DNA of 64,000 nt from Cloeon dipterum (taxonomy: Eukaryota; Arthropoda; Insecta; Ephemeroptera; Baetidae), in contig NC_088787.1 in NCBI RefSeq assembly GCF_949628265.1, positions 17,536,501 to 17,600,500 of the forward strand, written 5' to 3'. Shown here piece by piece: positions 42,601 to 64,000 of this stretch. A program made the translations under genes and the position numbers. Position 1 is the stretch's first letter. Each line of letters begins with the position of its first letter. Below the pieces are notes generated by a model, which ran no database searches, was not told where the DNA came from, and was given only the letters and a program-made list of their open reading frames with translations.

Positions 42601-43334
42601 ACCACAGACATAAATAAATCATTTCTGAGAAAAATATTCGCATTTTGTTTTAATAAAAGAAAGCAGGTAATAGGCGGTAGGCCTGTCCCCTTTCACAGCC
42701 AAGCCTTTTCTGACAATGAGGGCTCTTATCTCAACAGCATAATGGACCGGACTTTGATAGCAATTATTCAACTCTTGGCCTGGGCCGTATAGAGCGGCCC
42801 GCTCCGAAAACTTTCCATCTGAGCGGTCACGGCACGTACGGTGTCGAGCTGCTGCCTGCCGGTCGCAGTGTCTCAACCGCAAAAATGGCTCCCCCTCCCC
42901 TTACGCGCGCGGGGCCGGAAGGTGTGCGTCGGACACGCAACGCTAGACGCGACGACGCAACGCACCTCCTCCTGTCTGCCGGTGGGTGAACGCTTGGTGG
43001 GCTTGCGCGGTCTCAGGGAGCGCCGGGGCGCCGGTGCCGACCTGGCCGCCCTCACGGCGGTCAACCGCTGGTTGTCGTTGACGGCGTACTCATCGCAGGT
43101 GTAGCAGTAGACGGACAGCGCCGTCCAGTCGAGGGCGGTCGCGTGGCCGGTGTCCTCGTAGTGCGCCTTGGCGTGTCCGGCGACGTAGCGGCCGCAGTTG
43201 AGCGCGCCGCACGTCAGGCACAACCAAAGGCTTTGCGTTGCATCGCAGCCGTCGCACTTGCCGCCCCCGGCCGCTGCCGACGAGCGGGCAGCCGCCTCCA
43301 CCTCGGCGCCCACATCGAGATGCGGACACTCCAT
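39665..43334 (-). CDS. Usp3: USP3-type ubiquitin carboxyl-terminal hydrolase, 6 exons, 480 aa
   Basis: Cysteine protease that removes ubiquitin; the vertebrate orthologue USP3 acts on histones H2A/H2B in the nucleus. Coding exons on the minus strand: 43334-42966, 42026-41911, 41031-40810, 40751-40465, 40277-39989, 39824-39665; all have GT-AG borders and the sum is 481 codons including stop. Residues 1-87 form a UBP zinc finger (MECPHL start, C27/C30, C39/C42, C47, H54, H58, C77/C80). A basic, proline-rich linker follows (about 90-123) and then an EEEE stretch. The USP core has the catalytic Cys152 in [13 protein letters not shown], the [10 protein letters not shown] motif, two CxxC pairs (CLTC, CSSC), the catalytic His433 in GSGHYTAFA, and N448/D449 in HFNDS. 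Human USP3 is about 520 aa and begins with the same MECPHL, which fixes the start at 43334. A USP44/49-like paralogue is less likely given the length and motif order. Confidence 0.95.
41032..42965 (-). other. two long introns of the USP3 gene
   Basis: Introns at 42027-42965 (939 bp) and 41032-41910 (879 bp) are much longer than the other three introns of the gene, which are 58-187 bp. They flank the 116-nt exon that carries the catalytic cysteine (41911-42026). I see no nested gene, RNA gene or mobile element in either. The second intron is AT-rich. The first is mixed, with GC-rich DNA next to exon 1. Confidence 0.7.
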
Positions 43335-44073
43335 CACACGGCCATGCCGACTGGCCGCTCTCGACGAGACGCTGGCCGCCTGCTAGTGCACTCTCAGGTC
43401 ACCGTCGCGTTTGAAAAGCGTCGATCGGCTCTAAAGAAGTAGCTGCAAAGACGGAGACTGAGGGTCGGTCGACTCGTTGTGCTGCCAACGTGATAGTGAG
43501 TCGAGCTAGGCCAAGGACTCACTGAGCATGAGCGAGAGTAATGGTCGTCGGCTCGTTAATGTGACGACTGCCAATGAAAAAAAATCAAATTAAAAACCTT
43601 AACTTAAGACGCACAAGTCAGTAAATAATTTAAAATGATAACAATTCTGTCTAAGAATCCGTTAGAATCGCAACAATTCGTGAACTAACAATAAGTAATA
43701 TTTTACCAATTTTATTATTTTTCCGATTTTTCCTCTAATGCACCTAATAATTATTAGATTTAAATTACTGTAAATTTTGGTATTCAGATAATTTTGTACT
43801 TTTGGTCCAGTGGCTTAAACAAGACTTTTCAAATGAATAAATTAGTTTTGTTTCAACTAGCAATCAGCGATGCAAATTAATGAAGCAAAAATCTGACAAT
43901 CAGCAGAGCGGCGCGATAGATAACCAAAGTTTGGTTGGCAGCTCTGCTTCAAGTTTCCGATCCAAAGAGGAATGTGCCTTTCGTATCCAGTTTGAGAAAG
44001 CTCCTGGACGACCGCCGATCCTTTGCTACATTGGTTTGTTGTCACCAGTAGACAGTCCCTGCTCTTTACGAAA
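43335..44073. promoter_or_regulatory. head-to-head intergenic region between USP3 and RpS17
   Basis: About 740 bp separate the divergent start codons of USP3 (-) and RpS17 (+). The USP3 side (43335-43560) is GC-rich and the rest is AT-rich. The RpS17 side ends in a pyrimidine-rich stretch, CTCTTTACG at 44062-44070, just before ATG at 44074. This resembles the 5'-terminal oligopyrimidine (TOP) tract of ribosomal protein mRNAs and suggests a very short 5' UTR. I see no TATA box for either gene. Shared promoter function is inferred from geometry only. Confidence 0.5.
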
Positions 44074-45656
<1,583 letters not shown>

Positions 45657-45670
45657 ATGTAATAGTTATT

Positions 45671-45676
45671 AATAAA
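45671..45676 (+). terminator. RpS17 poly(A) signal AATAAA
   Basis: AATAAA starts 15 nt after the RpS17 stop codon, giving the very short 3' UTR typical of ribosomal protein mRNAs. No competing signal lies closer. Confidence 0.7.
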
Positions 45677-46279
45677 AACTCAAAAAATCATAAATTTATC
45701 AGTTATCCTTGAATTCAAAACTATCCTGTTAGCTAGTATAGCCATATTTTTCTGAAAAATTCGCCCTTAAATATCAGATAGCCGCTGTTTGATTATTTTG
45801 TAATCAAATCACCTAGCTCTGCTTCTTAAGTCGCATAACAATTATGAATTGATCCCCCCCTCCCTGAATGACATGCTGGGAGACCTGTCGCTGGTCATCA
45901 GATGTCTAGTTGCAGCACCAAATGTTTCAGTGTTTAACACTCTTAAATTTATCAGAAGGCTGCAATAAGGATTGAGAATAACCATTTATGTTGCCGAAAT
46001 TTCACTGAGTATTGCCAGCCAAATTGAAGTAACTGTCAATACAATGCCTAGTCCAGACCCCATGGCGATATTAACCGTAAGGTATGATTATTATTTATAA
46101 ATTGGCAAGATAACAAGGATTTTCTTGATTAAAATACACTTCTGCATCATATTAAATTTTTTAATGAATCACGAAACAAACAAATAGTATCATTAGAAAA
46201 AGAACAAGAGATGGGCCATCAACATTCCGGTAAATATTTTCCTTCAGCAGTTAGACTCTAAAATATTCAATAAGCCATT
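45677..46279. other. convergent intergenic region RpS17 / chitinase
   Basis: About 600 bp between the 3' ends of RpS17 (+) and chitinase (-). It is AT-rich, with a C8 run near 45853-45860. It should hold the chitinase 3' UTR. I see ATTAAA-type but no canonical AATAAA on the minus strand close to the stop codon. No gene or repeat is evident. Confidence 0.5.
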
Positions 46280-48360
46280 TTACAGGTATGCAGCTCTTAG
46301 GGCGTTGAGCAGAACATATCGTCCTCCAGCGCAGACGTTGCGGAAGTCATCCATTTCCAGAGCATAAACCATCACACCACCAAGAGCGTTATCCTTTGCG
46401 TATTTTCCCTGCAGAGAGAAGAGGAATGGGAGTTTTTAAATCATATCCCAGCTAGCATGCAATCAAACCTTGGCTTGGACAGAACTAACGTTGTCATAGC
46501 CAATCCACAAATTGGACCTGGACGCGTACGGCACCTGCTGTGTTGAGTCATACATAGTTGTCCAGCCGGATTGTGTCCTCTGCAGGGTGCAGATCTGCGC
46601 AAATGGTTAATGGTGAGTGAGTCTCCTTTATTTTTGCATGAATATTGATGAATTTCTCTACCTCGCTGTACATAAGGATGCCAGCTTCTTGCGAATACTG
46701 GCCTGCAGCGCCTGCTCCTGTGGTCGGTGCACCTAATCCTTTATTGGTGGCTGACTGCAGGGTGAAGGTGCGTCCATACATAGGCACCCCAAGCACCAGC
46801 TTGCCCCTGTTGGCTCCTTGTTGCAACCAGTAATTGACCGTCGCTTGCTGAAAATTTATACAAATTTTCAACAAACTTTTCTGCGGTTTGTTTTATGCTA
46901 ACAATGTTCAAACCCGTGTCTGTGTCAACAGAAGAAGCATACATTGGCGCATTTTGGCCGGTTCTGCTCTCCCACGAGCCGTGGTAATCGTAGGTCATCA
47001 AATTAATAAAATCGAGGTTGCTGCGTATATCAATGTGATAATTTTAGATTTTGAAATTGTTCGTTTAAGTCTTACGCAGAAAGTTGAGGGATATCATATG
47101 AAACGCTGGCAGCCCAAAGTCCAGCAGATACTGCTGCACTTAGTATGAGACCAGCAGGACTGAATTTCGCCTTGAGCTCTCTTACCAGAGCAGCAAAGTT
47201 TGCCTAAACATCAAAATTAGTCATTTTCTGTACGCTCTAATTCATTTCACCAAACCTTGTCAGCAGAGCCACCACCACGCTGAGCTGGGAATTCCCAGTC
47301 GAGGTCGAGACCGTTGAATCCGTAGTTGCGCACAAAGTTATACAAATTGTTTACAAATGTTGCCCTCAGGGAAGGGTTGCTGCAAATGTTTGAGAAGCCC
47401 GTGGAGCCTTCATTCCAGCCACCAATAGCAACCATGGTCTTCAAACTCGGATTTTTGAGGCGCAAATCGTTGAATCGCTTGAATCCATCTAATATTTTAA
47501 TTATTTTTATTTGAATTTTTATATTTTGATATTGCTTGCTTAAAGAAATGTCGTTCCATGCGTCGATGAGTCTGACAGTGCCATCAGGGTTGGTGCCGAC
47601 AAACGCGTAAATTGCATGCGTGCAGAGGAACGGGTCAATGTTTTCTGGCTCAAATTTGCCATCGCCAGCTCTGTAAGTGGCCCAACTGCTGTAGTAGCAC
47701 ACCACTCGCTCTGAAATATATATATTTTTTAATAAAAAGGCATTGTATTAACTTGTGATCGAAATTATTTGCAATAGTATATTAAATATATAAATTATAA
47801 ATATATATATTAAACAAATTTTGTTTAAAATTCCTCGACATGCTAAATCCATTTATAAACTAAAATTGAAAGCTTGCGTATATGCATACTCATGAGAGTA
47901 TATTGCCGGTGATAATTATGGCTTTGACTACAGGAAACCCTGGAAATTCTACCAGCAAGAATAGCTGTTTTAAGTATAAGACAAATTAAAAACTAAACAA
48001 TTAAGAGCTATATGAAATTATCATAGGTGCTTTGGCTTTACTGCGACTTGGTTAGACTATCACTTGTTTACGTTAAGCTATTCGCGTTAGACTTTATTCA
48101 GCGCCGGCGTGACTGGCGTGAGTTGAAATGGTGACAAACACATTCAATATTTTAGGTCTAATCATTGGCAACTAATGGAAGTGCATCCAATATCTTATCT
48201 AATGACCGGTATCAGATTGCAATATTTTTAAAATGTTCGTATATCGACTGATTAATTGGAAAGGAAAATCGATCTAATGATTAGTCTACTTACTTTGTGC
48301 TGTGGCTGCTGATGCCAAAGCCAAAAGAGCAACAGCGCCTAAAATCAAGGACCTGCACAT
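46280..48360 (-). CDS. secreted single-domain GH18 chitinase, 8 exons, 380 aa
   Basis: Family 18 glycosyl hydrolase, predicted to cleave chitin outside the cell. Exons on the minus strand: 48360-48294, 47710-47540, 47488-47256, 47203-47076, 47020-46914, 46843-46662, 46594-46469, 46408-46280; all phases agree and the total is 381 codons including stop. Residues 1-22 are a signal peptide (MCRSLILGAVALLALASAAT). The GH18 motifs are KTMVAIGGWN (about 96-105), FNGLDLDWEFP (137-147, catalytic E145, with D141 and D143), LMTYDYHGSWE, and GGVMVYALEMDDF near the C-terminus. There is no CBM14 chitin-binding domain, linker or second catalytic domain, so it is the short insect type rather than a Cht5- or Cht10-like enzyme. 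Two active-site positions differ from consensus: N138, where the DxxDxDxE motif normally starts with Asp, and Tyr for the usual Trp in motif 4. The catalytic Glu argues against an IDGF. The 47489-47539 intron has a GC donor. Confidence 0.93.
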
Positions 48361-48371
48361 TTTTAGTAAAA

Positions 48372-48413
48372 ACTGACACTGATAGCACGTTGGTTTTACC
48401 TCCCTTATTTATA
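48372..48413 (-). promoter_or_regulatory. TATA box and initiator of the chitinase gene
   Basis: On the minus strand TATAAATA (48413-48406) is followed by TCAGT (48382-48378) and a second TCAGT (48376-48372). The A of the first TCAGT is 33 nt from the first T of the TATA box, which is the arthropod TATA-to-Inr spacing. The ATG at 48360 follows about 20 nt later, so the 5' UTR would be very short. This is a textbook focused promoter, typical of stage- or tissue-regulated cuticle and digestive genes. Confidence 0.75.
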
Positions 48414-49691
48414 TGCTTCTCAGATTGCTTTACAACTTTGAGTGTCAGAATATAAATACTTGAAATGACGCAAATGCAGAAATTATTGTCTCTATTTGCG
48501 TTGCGCTAATTAAGGGTGCAGCACACTCTAACCATCGTAAAAATTTCGTGCGCAAAAGCATTGCAATAGAAAACTTTAGTATTATAAAAAGTCGAATAAG
48601 GAAAATATTGCTTTATAATTATATGCTATAAACTTTTGATTTCTCGACAGTTAAATTGCTATGACAAATTTCTACTCGACCCGCGAATATATTGCAGATA
48701 AAGTCTGGTTACACAATTTGCTGCGTTAACTAGTGTGTAGTATTCATTCAAATTGGTAGACAAATGGTTAATTGAATAAAATCCAATATTTGATTTACAA
48801 ATTTCGCAAATTTCTATTATATTTGACATACATTAGCTTTCTTTCTGCAATCAGTGCACGCGCTGTGCATGGGTGCCTGAGAGATAAGCATTAAGGACAA
48901 ACAAAGAGCTATTAAAATTTATTTTCACTACCATACGACAAAGCTTCGCCCACGCAACTTTAATGCCTGTAATAATAATATTACAGTACAAGAATTGCAA
49001 TTCCAGTGAAAATGCTGTTGTAACGTAATAAAATACGATTCGGTTACAGTCTAATATAATCATCCTAAACATTGTGATTCATATTTATAAGCAACCTAAG
49101 TAGGGGATCATTTGTCACTGCTATTAAGAGCGCAATTAAATTAATAATGTTGCCCAAAATTTCTCTCTTGAATTAATTTCTCGCACTAATAATATATTCC
49201 ATTTTTCTGTGATATCACCCAATTGCTCTAAAGGCGGACGTTGTGCTCCAGCTACACTCATTGAGTGTCCATGTACGGTAGCTCCGTGTTTATTTACCAC
49301 CTGTCATCCTGGAGAGAGCGAGAGCGAGCAAGATTGTTATTACGCTTCCCGGGAATTACATTGCTCATAATATATATTTTTCTTTTTCCTGTGGGGACCG
49401 TGCAGAAAGCCAGTGATTTGAATGAACGCTGGCTAGCCCAGTGAGTGAGTAGCTAGTGAGTAACGGTCCTGACGCGGAGGAAGAGGTACGATGTAGGCCA
49501 CGTTGCTTTTTCACCAGCCAGGTGGCTGGTCTGCGTCTGACATCGCGCAGTCCAAGTCTCACAGCGGCCGCGAGAGCATCTTCCACAGCTTGCGTAACAG
49601 AAAAGCTGCTCGGACTATATTATGCACGCAGCTCGCGCCGACTTCTAAAATCAATCGTTCTCAAGACCAGCGGCAGCTCAGATTTTTTCTC
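48414..49691. other. intergenic region upstream of the chitinase and the acidic-protein gene
   Basis: This divergent region lies between the chitinase (-) and the acidic-protein gene (+). It is AT-rich to about 49,240, then GC-richer. The GC-richer part holds a GAGAGCGAGAGCGAGC tract near 49314-49330 and the E-box palindrome at 49513-49530. Its right end probably includes the 5' non-coding exon of the acidic-protein gene. No open reading frame here looks coding. Confidence 0.5.
49513..49530. promoter_or_regulatory. 18-bp inverted repeat with central CAGGTG E-box
   Basis: ACCAGCCA-GG-TGGCTGGT: eight-base arms with no mismatch around two bases. The centre reads CAGGTG. It lies just upstream of the candidate first exon of the acidic-protein gene. 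Confidence 0.5.
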
Positions 49692-49692
49692 A
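49531..49692 (+). other. candidate 5' non-coding exon of the acidic secreted protein gene
   Basis: A strong donor (CA then GTGAGTAT) starts at 49693. The first coding exon of the downstream gene begins directly after an acceptor (TGTTTCAG ending at 50298), so an upstream non-coding exon must exist, and this is the best-placed donor. The 5' limit given here is arbitrary. Transcript data would settle both ends. Confidence 0.4.
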
Positions 49693-50298
49693 GTGAGTAT
49701 CTTTTTTGCCATATATTTCAATGAGATTCAAAATTTTAACGTAACTTAAATTTAATAATATAATTTATTTTGATAGGCTCGAGAGAAATCTAAGATGTAA
49801 GATAATTTTGTAATAGTTATTAATTAAAAATATCTTGAAAATGATTTTGCTGGTAAGATGATATTATACCTGATAACATTTTCAAGTGATATTTTGTTAG
49901 GTGGGTAACATCCTGTAGAAATAATTTATTTTCTTTTCATTGCTTGAGAGATGAGACAACAAAATTTATAACAATTGGCAGCATCGCGATTTCAATAAAA
50001 TAGATATATAGCATCCGCTTTCGTCCATTCAGCCGAAATTGACCTCAAAAAGTACAGTTTATCTTTTGTTTGTGACTCTTTCGAAGATCAAAAGCCTGCA
50101 TATTATTCTGGCACGCACCTTTTTCGCGGAACAGCGTAAATGCACCGCTAAGTGTTGGTTTGAATCAGCCGTGTCACCTGAAAATGTTTCTGGCCCAAGC
50201 GCACGTTTATCAGCCTTTGGGTATAGGTTAGCGTGAACAATGAATTGGCTGCTGCGATTCATTAACCTTCCACTGAAAATTGACATTTAATGTTTCAG

Positions 50299-50796
50299 AT
50301 GATGGCACCTCGAGTGAGCATTTCGTCTGCCAGGTTGATGCGGGGCGTGTTGACGCTGCTCTGCTTGGTTGCGTTCTGCTACTCATTAGAGGCAAGTTCC
50401 TAACTATTTCGACTAACAACCTGCAATTGCTTCCGTTTTGCCTCGGTTATTTGCGTGATTTTAGCAATTATTACTTTAATCTCAATGGCAGAACTGTACA
50501 TATATACGTTTGAAATACGCGAGGTGGATAGTGATATTTGTCTTGCGTATTGTAGCGTATAAAATAATACAATATTTTCTAAATTGCTTCTCGTGAGTCG
50601 CTGATGATTACCTCGCCGTGCATGCGGTTTGATTTTTACTTAAACGTAATCTTGCGAGTTCTGTGAAGCGTGGACTGCCTCTAGCTAAAATAATTAAAAT
50701 ACAGCACTGTTATGCTACAGATAATTTCGTAATAATTTAAATATTTTAACTATAATTTAACCATTTATTTGATATAGCTTAAAATTATTCAAAGAT

Positions 50797-50831
<35 letters not shown>

Positions 50832-52110
50832 TATATATGTATGTAATTAGAAACAATAGCTATTATCGAATAACTGAACGCTCCAGTCAATATGGCCCTC
50901 CTATATTAAATATTCATTAAATGCTGGCAAAATTAAAATCAGGAAATCTGATTATAATAAGTTATGGTTATCAATTATTGAAGGTTGCATTCCTTCCTTA
51001 AATAGTTTTGGAGAGAAACAACTGTGCAACGGACGTGTGTAACTTATCCGACTTATTCCCGTATATACTTTGCATGATTGAGTGCACGTACACATATGCG
51101 CTTCTCTCCCATTATCATCCAACTTTTCCTCTTTCTCCGCACCTTCACGTACTCCTATTGTGCACCGGTGATCAACCCACTGACCAACCGAGTGAGCCAT
51201 ATCGATTTCCATCGACCTCTCAAGGAATTCACAATTATTATTATACACGCGCAACACAAAGGGACGCGCGCATAACATCTGCGCTCATCGTATTGACGTA
51301 TAACTGTGTTTCGTCGGTCATCGTAACACAGCGTGCCAAAAATTTAAACGCACGCTCAATTAACCCAAAAATGCTGCTTGCTCTGTGATCTGACTGACGC
51401 GGAAACGAATCGCAATTTTCAGCTCTGATTTGTCAAACTCTATTAAACCTTTCGATACTGTTGCGTTCATTTCCCGTGAGAAGAAAAAAATCATTGACCA
51501 AATTACTATTTTTAGACCTAGACGCATGGACCATAACAACAAGGATAAATATATTATAAAGTAATTTAATTAGACGAATAAAATTCTACCTGTAAAAACT
51601 TATTTTTATTCAAAGATATAAGGAAATAATTTTTCCTACTCACCTTAGGAAAAAATGTTTGAAATTAATTATACGAATACACACATTAAAAATGAGATGA
51701 CGTGTATATGATTTAACTCGATAATTTTAGTAAAATCATTTGGTTATTTGCGATGTCACATATTTTAGGCTTAATTGGGGCTTGCAGTAAGAAATAAGTC
51801 GCAATAACTTTGAAATTATCTGTTCCAGGATGACTATGACGATTATTATAGCTACGGAAAGAAGGAGAGCAAGAAGCGTCCATCCACTGCTCTCTTTGCC
51901 AGTGCGAAAGAGACGTCAATGGGGAACTTTGTCCGCCTGGTGGCTATGCGTCTAGTCTTCAGTCTTGCATACATGGTGGGCCTTGGTGACTGGGCCTCGG
52001 GCATCTTCAACGGTGCCCTCGCTCCCCCAGGCTCTGACTATGATGATTATGGAGACTACCGGGACGACGGCAATGACGACGATGACTATGGAGGAGCATT
52101 TGATTTCTAG
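50299..52110 (+). CDS. small secreted acidic protein of unknown function, 124 aa
   Basis: I do not recognise the family. Coding exons: 50299-50391 and 51829-52110. The acceptor at 50298 is followed by ATGATG (the start could be 50299 or 50302) and the reading stops with TAG. Residues about 12-31 carry a hydrophobic core (GVLTLLCLVAFC) that looks like a signal peptide. The mature part has three sections: an Asp/Tyr-rich start (DDYDDYYSYG) followed by a Lys cluster (GKKESKKRP); a hydrophobic, probably amphipathic segment (NFVRLVAMRLVFSLAYMVGL, then GDWASGIFNGALAPPG); and a strongly acidic tail rich in Asp, Tyr and Gly (SDYDDYGDYRDDGNDDDDYG). It has no cysteines after the signal. The joining intron has a GC donor inside a full AG|GCAAGT consensus, and phase 0 on both sides supports it. 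The Asp/Tyr repeats recall extracellular matrix, cuticle or calcium-binding proteins, but that is only a guess. Confidence 0.72.
50392..51828 (+). other. 1.44-kb GC-AG intron of the acidic-protein gene
   Basis: The intron starts with GCAAGTTCC and ends with TGTTCCAG. It contains the (AT)n microsatellite at 50799-50838 and otherwise AT-rich DNA with no coding signal. A small unrecognised coding exon inside it cannot be excluded, but phase 0 on both borders does not require one. Confidence 0.55.
50799..50838 (+). repeat. (AT)n microsatellite
   Basis: About 29 bp of uninterrupted AT, one break, then a further 10 bp. It lies in the intron of the acidic-protein gene. Confidence 0.95.
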
Positions 52111-52417
52111 TAACGTGTCACCGAAAACCAACAGTTTTTTTACAGTGAACCGCGTGTGCCCTACACCGCTGAATACATATAGTGTGCAAAAATGACTCTT
52201 TGCTGTTACCAAAACGAATATTCATATTAATTTATTTATTGCCTCTGTGCTTCTCACTAGTTATTTATCTCTTCATTTTAATTTATTCTCTTAAGTCCCA
52301 AGAAAATAGTGATTACAGTCTTAATTGAAACAAATACGCCAATGATATGTGACCATAGCAACTATTTAAATAGAAAAAGTTAATTAATAATGTTTTTGCT
52401 AAAAGGAACTCAATTTA

Positions 52418-52423
52418 AATAAA
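52418..52423 (+). terminator. poly(A) signal of the acidic-protein gene
   Basis: AATAAA about 308 nt after the stop codon at 52108-52110. It faces the candidate NF1 poly(A) signal on the other strand only 28 bp away. Confidence 0.55.
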
Positions 52424-52450
52424 TGACATTATAAATGAGCTCAATAGTAT

Positions 52451-52456
52451 TTTATT
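52451..52456 (-). terminator. candidate NF1 poly(A) signal
   Basis: TTTATT on the plus strand reads AATAAA on the minus strand, about 730 nt past the NF1 stop codon. One AATAAA also overlaps the NF1 stop itself (AATAAATAG at 53193-53185). Usage of that one would leave almost no 3' UTR, so the distal signal is favoured. Confidence 0.4.
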
Positions 52457-53184
52457 TTTTTCTAATTGCAATATGACAATGAGAAAAGTCGATCAAAAAT
52501 ACAACCAATGTTCCTGATTGGTGTGACAATTTTTTTAGACTTCTAAGGTGTCTCCCAAAATTGTGACGTTATTTTGACTCCCCTGATTGAATTTGCACGA
52601 GAACTGTAAAATATGCATCGTTCTTGGTTGGTGTGTTCATTGAAGCGTTGTTTTGTCATTTGAAAACATCTATTAATATCAAAATCCCCTAATATTTACG
52701 GAGACCTCTCTTTGAAATCAAAATATAGCCAGTGGAAGTCAAAATTAATGTCCAATTTTTCGATAGAACATTCAGCATAGAATTATGACACCTGTGCCAA
52801 CTTCATGGACAGAATACATGTGGAGAGCGTATAAATCAAATGACATTTGACACAGGCGTTTACATCGAATGTACATGAAGTAGAGAAAACAGTAGATTTT
52901 AGACAACAGGTAATAATAAAATCTTAAAAATTCAACAAACTGGTTACATAGAATGTACACGAAGTAGAGAAAACAGTAGATTTTAGACAGCAAGCAATAA
53001 TAAAATCTAAAAAAAAATCAACAAACTGGGGACCCTGAGCCTGTGTTACCCCAGTTTACAGATTTTTACTAACCAAATATTAAAAATCACAGATTTAAAA
53101 TGACTTTGGCATAAAATAAATGCAGCAGTTAAAATGCCTGAGAAACCTGAGAAACCGAAGAGTGTAAGAAAATGCGACAGTATC
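52457..53184 (-). other. NF1 3' UTR region
   Basis: Non-coding stretch between the NF1 stop codon and the distal poly(A) signal. It is AT-rich and contains the imperfect tandem duplication at 52858-53027. No gene is seen. The open frame on the minus strand across the repeat (52772-52993) is a by-product of the duplication. Confidence 0.5.
52858..53027. repeat. two-copy tandem duplication, unit about 85 bp
   Basis: Copy 1 is 52858-52942 and copy 2 is 52943-53027. Both contain the shared blocks GAATGTACAYGAAGTAGAG, AAAACAGTAGATTTTAGACA, AATAATAAAATCT and TCAACAAACTG, with about ten substitutions between the copies. It lies in the likely NF1 3' UTR. Confidence 0.9.

Positions 53185-64000
<10,816 letters not shown>

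Noticed and set aside
52772..52993. Minus-strand frame with a repeated LSKIYCFLYF motif
   Set aside because: The repeat is the DNA tandem duplication. It lies in the NF1 3' UTR and has no coding support.

Overview
The window is nuclear DNA from an arthropod, most likely an insect. The genes have GT-AG introns, mostly 45-100 bp, no operons, and proteins that read as insect-type orthologues of conserved animal genes. I cannot name the species from sequence alone.

Layout. Positions 1 to about 39,270 hold no gene I can support. This stretch is a mosaic: GC-rich islands of roughly 0.5-2 kb, full of short tandem repeats and homeodomain-like TAATTA cores, alternate with very AT-rich DNA. It looks like a regulatory or intronic gene desert of a neighbouring locus outside the window. 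It also holds two copies of a dispersed ~130 bp repeat (15.8 and 21.6 kb). From 39.3 kb to the end the DNA is gene-dense: USP3-type deubiquitinase (-, 39,665-43,334), ribosomal protein S17 (+, 44,074-45,656, head-to-head with USP3), a secreted single-domain GH18 chitinase (-, 46,280-48,360), a small secreted acidic protein of unknown function (+, 50,299-52,110), and neurofibromin NF1 (-, 53,185 to beyond 64,000). NF1 is complete except for roughly the first 19 codons, which lie past the right edge.

I rebuilt all exon chains by hand from splice sites, reading-frame phase and family similarity. Every chain closes in frame: USP3 480 aa, RpS17 132 aa, chitinase 380 aa, acidic protein 124 aa, NF1 2,700 visible aa in 42 exons. 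The genes are functionally unrelated (chromatin deubiquitination, translation, chitin turnover, Ras inactivation), so neighbourhood says little beyond shared promoters and convergent 3' ends.

The points most worth a second look are in the splicing: a candidate 45-nt cassette exon in NF1, three very short introns that are multiples of three and free of stops (two in NF1, one in chitinase), and three GC-AG introns. Others are the altered active-site motifs of the chitinase, the orphan acidic protein, and the island structure of the desert. I found no convincing wholly new biological system.
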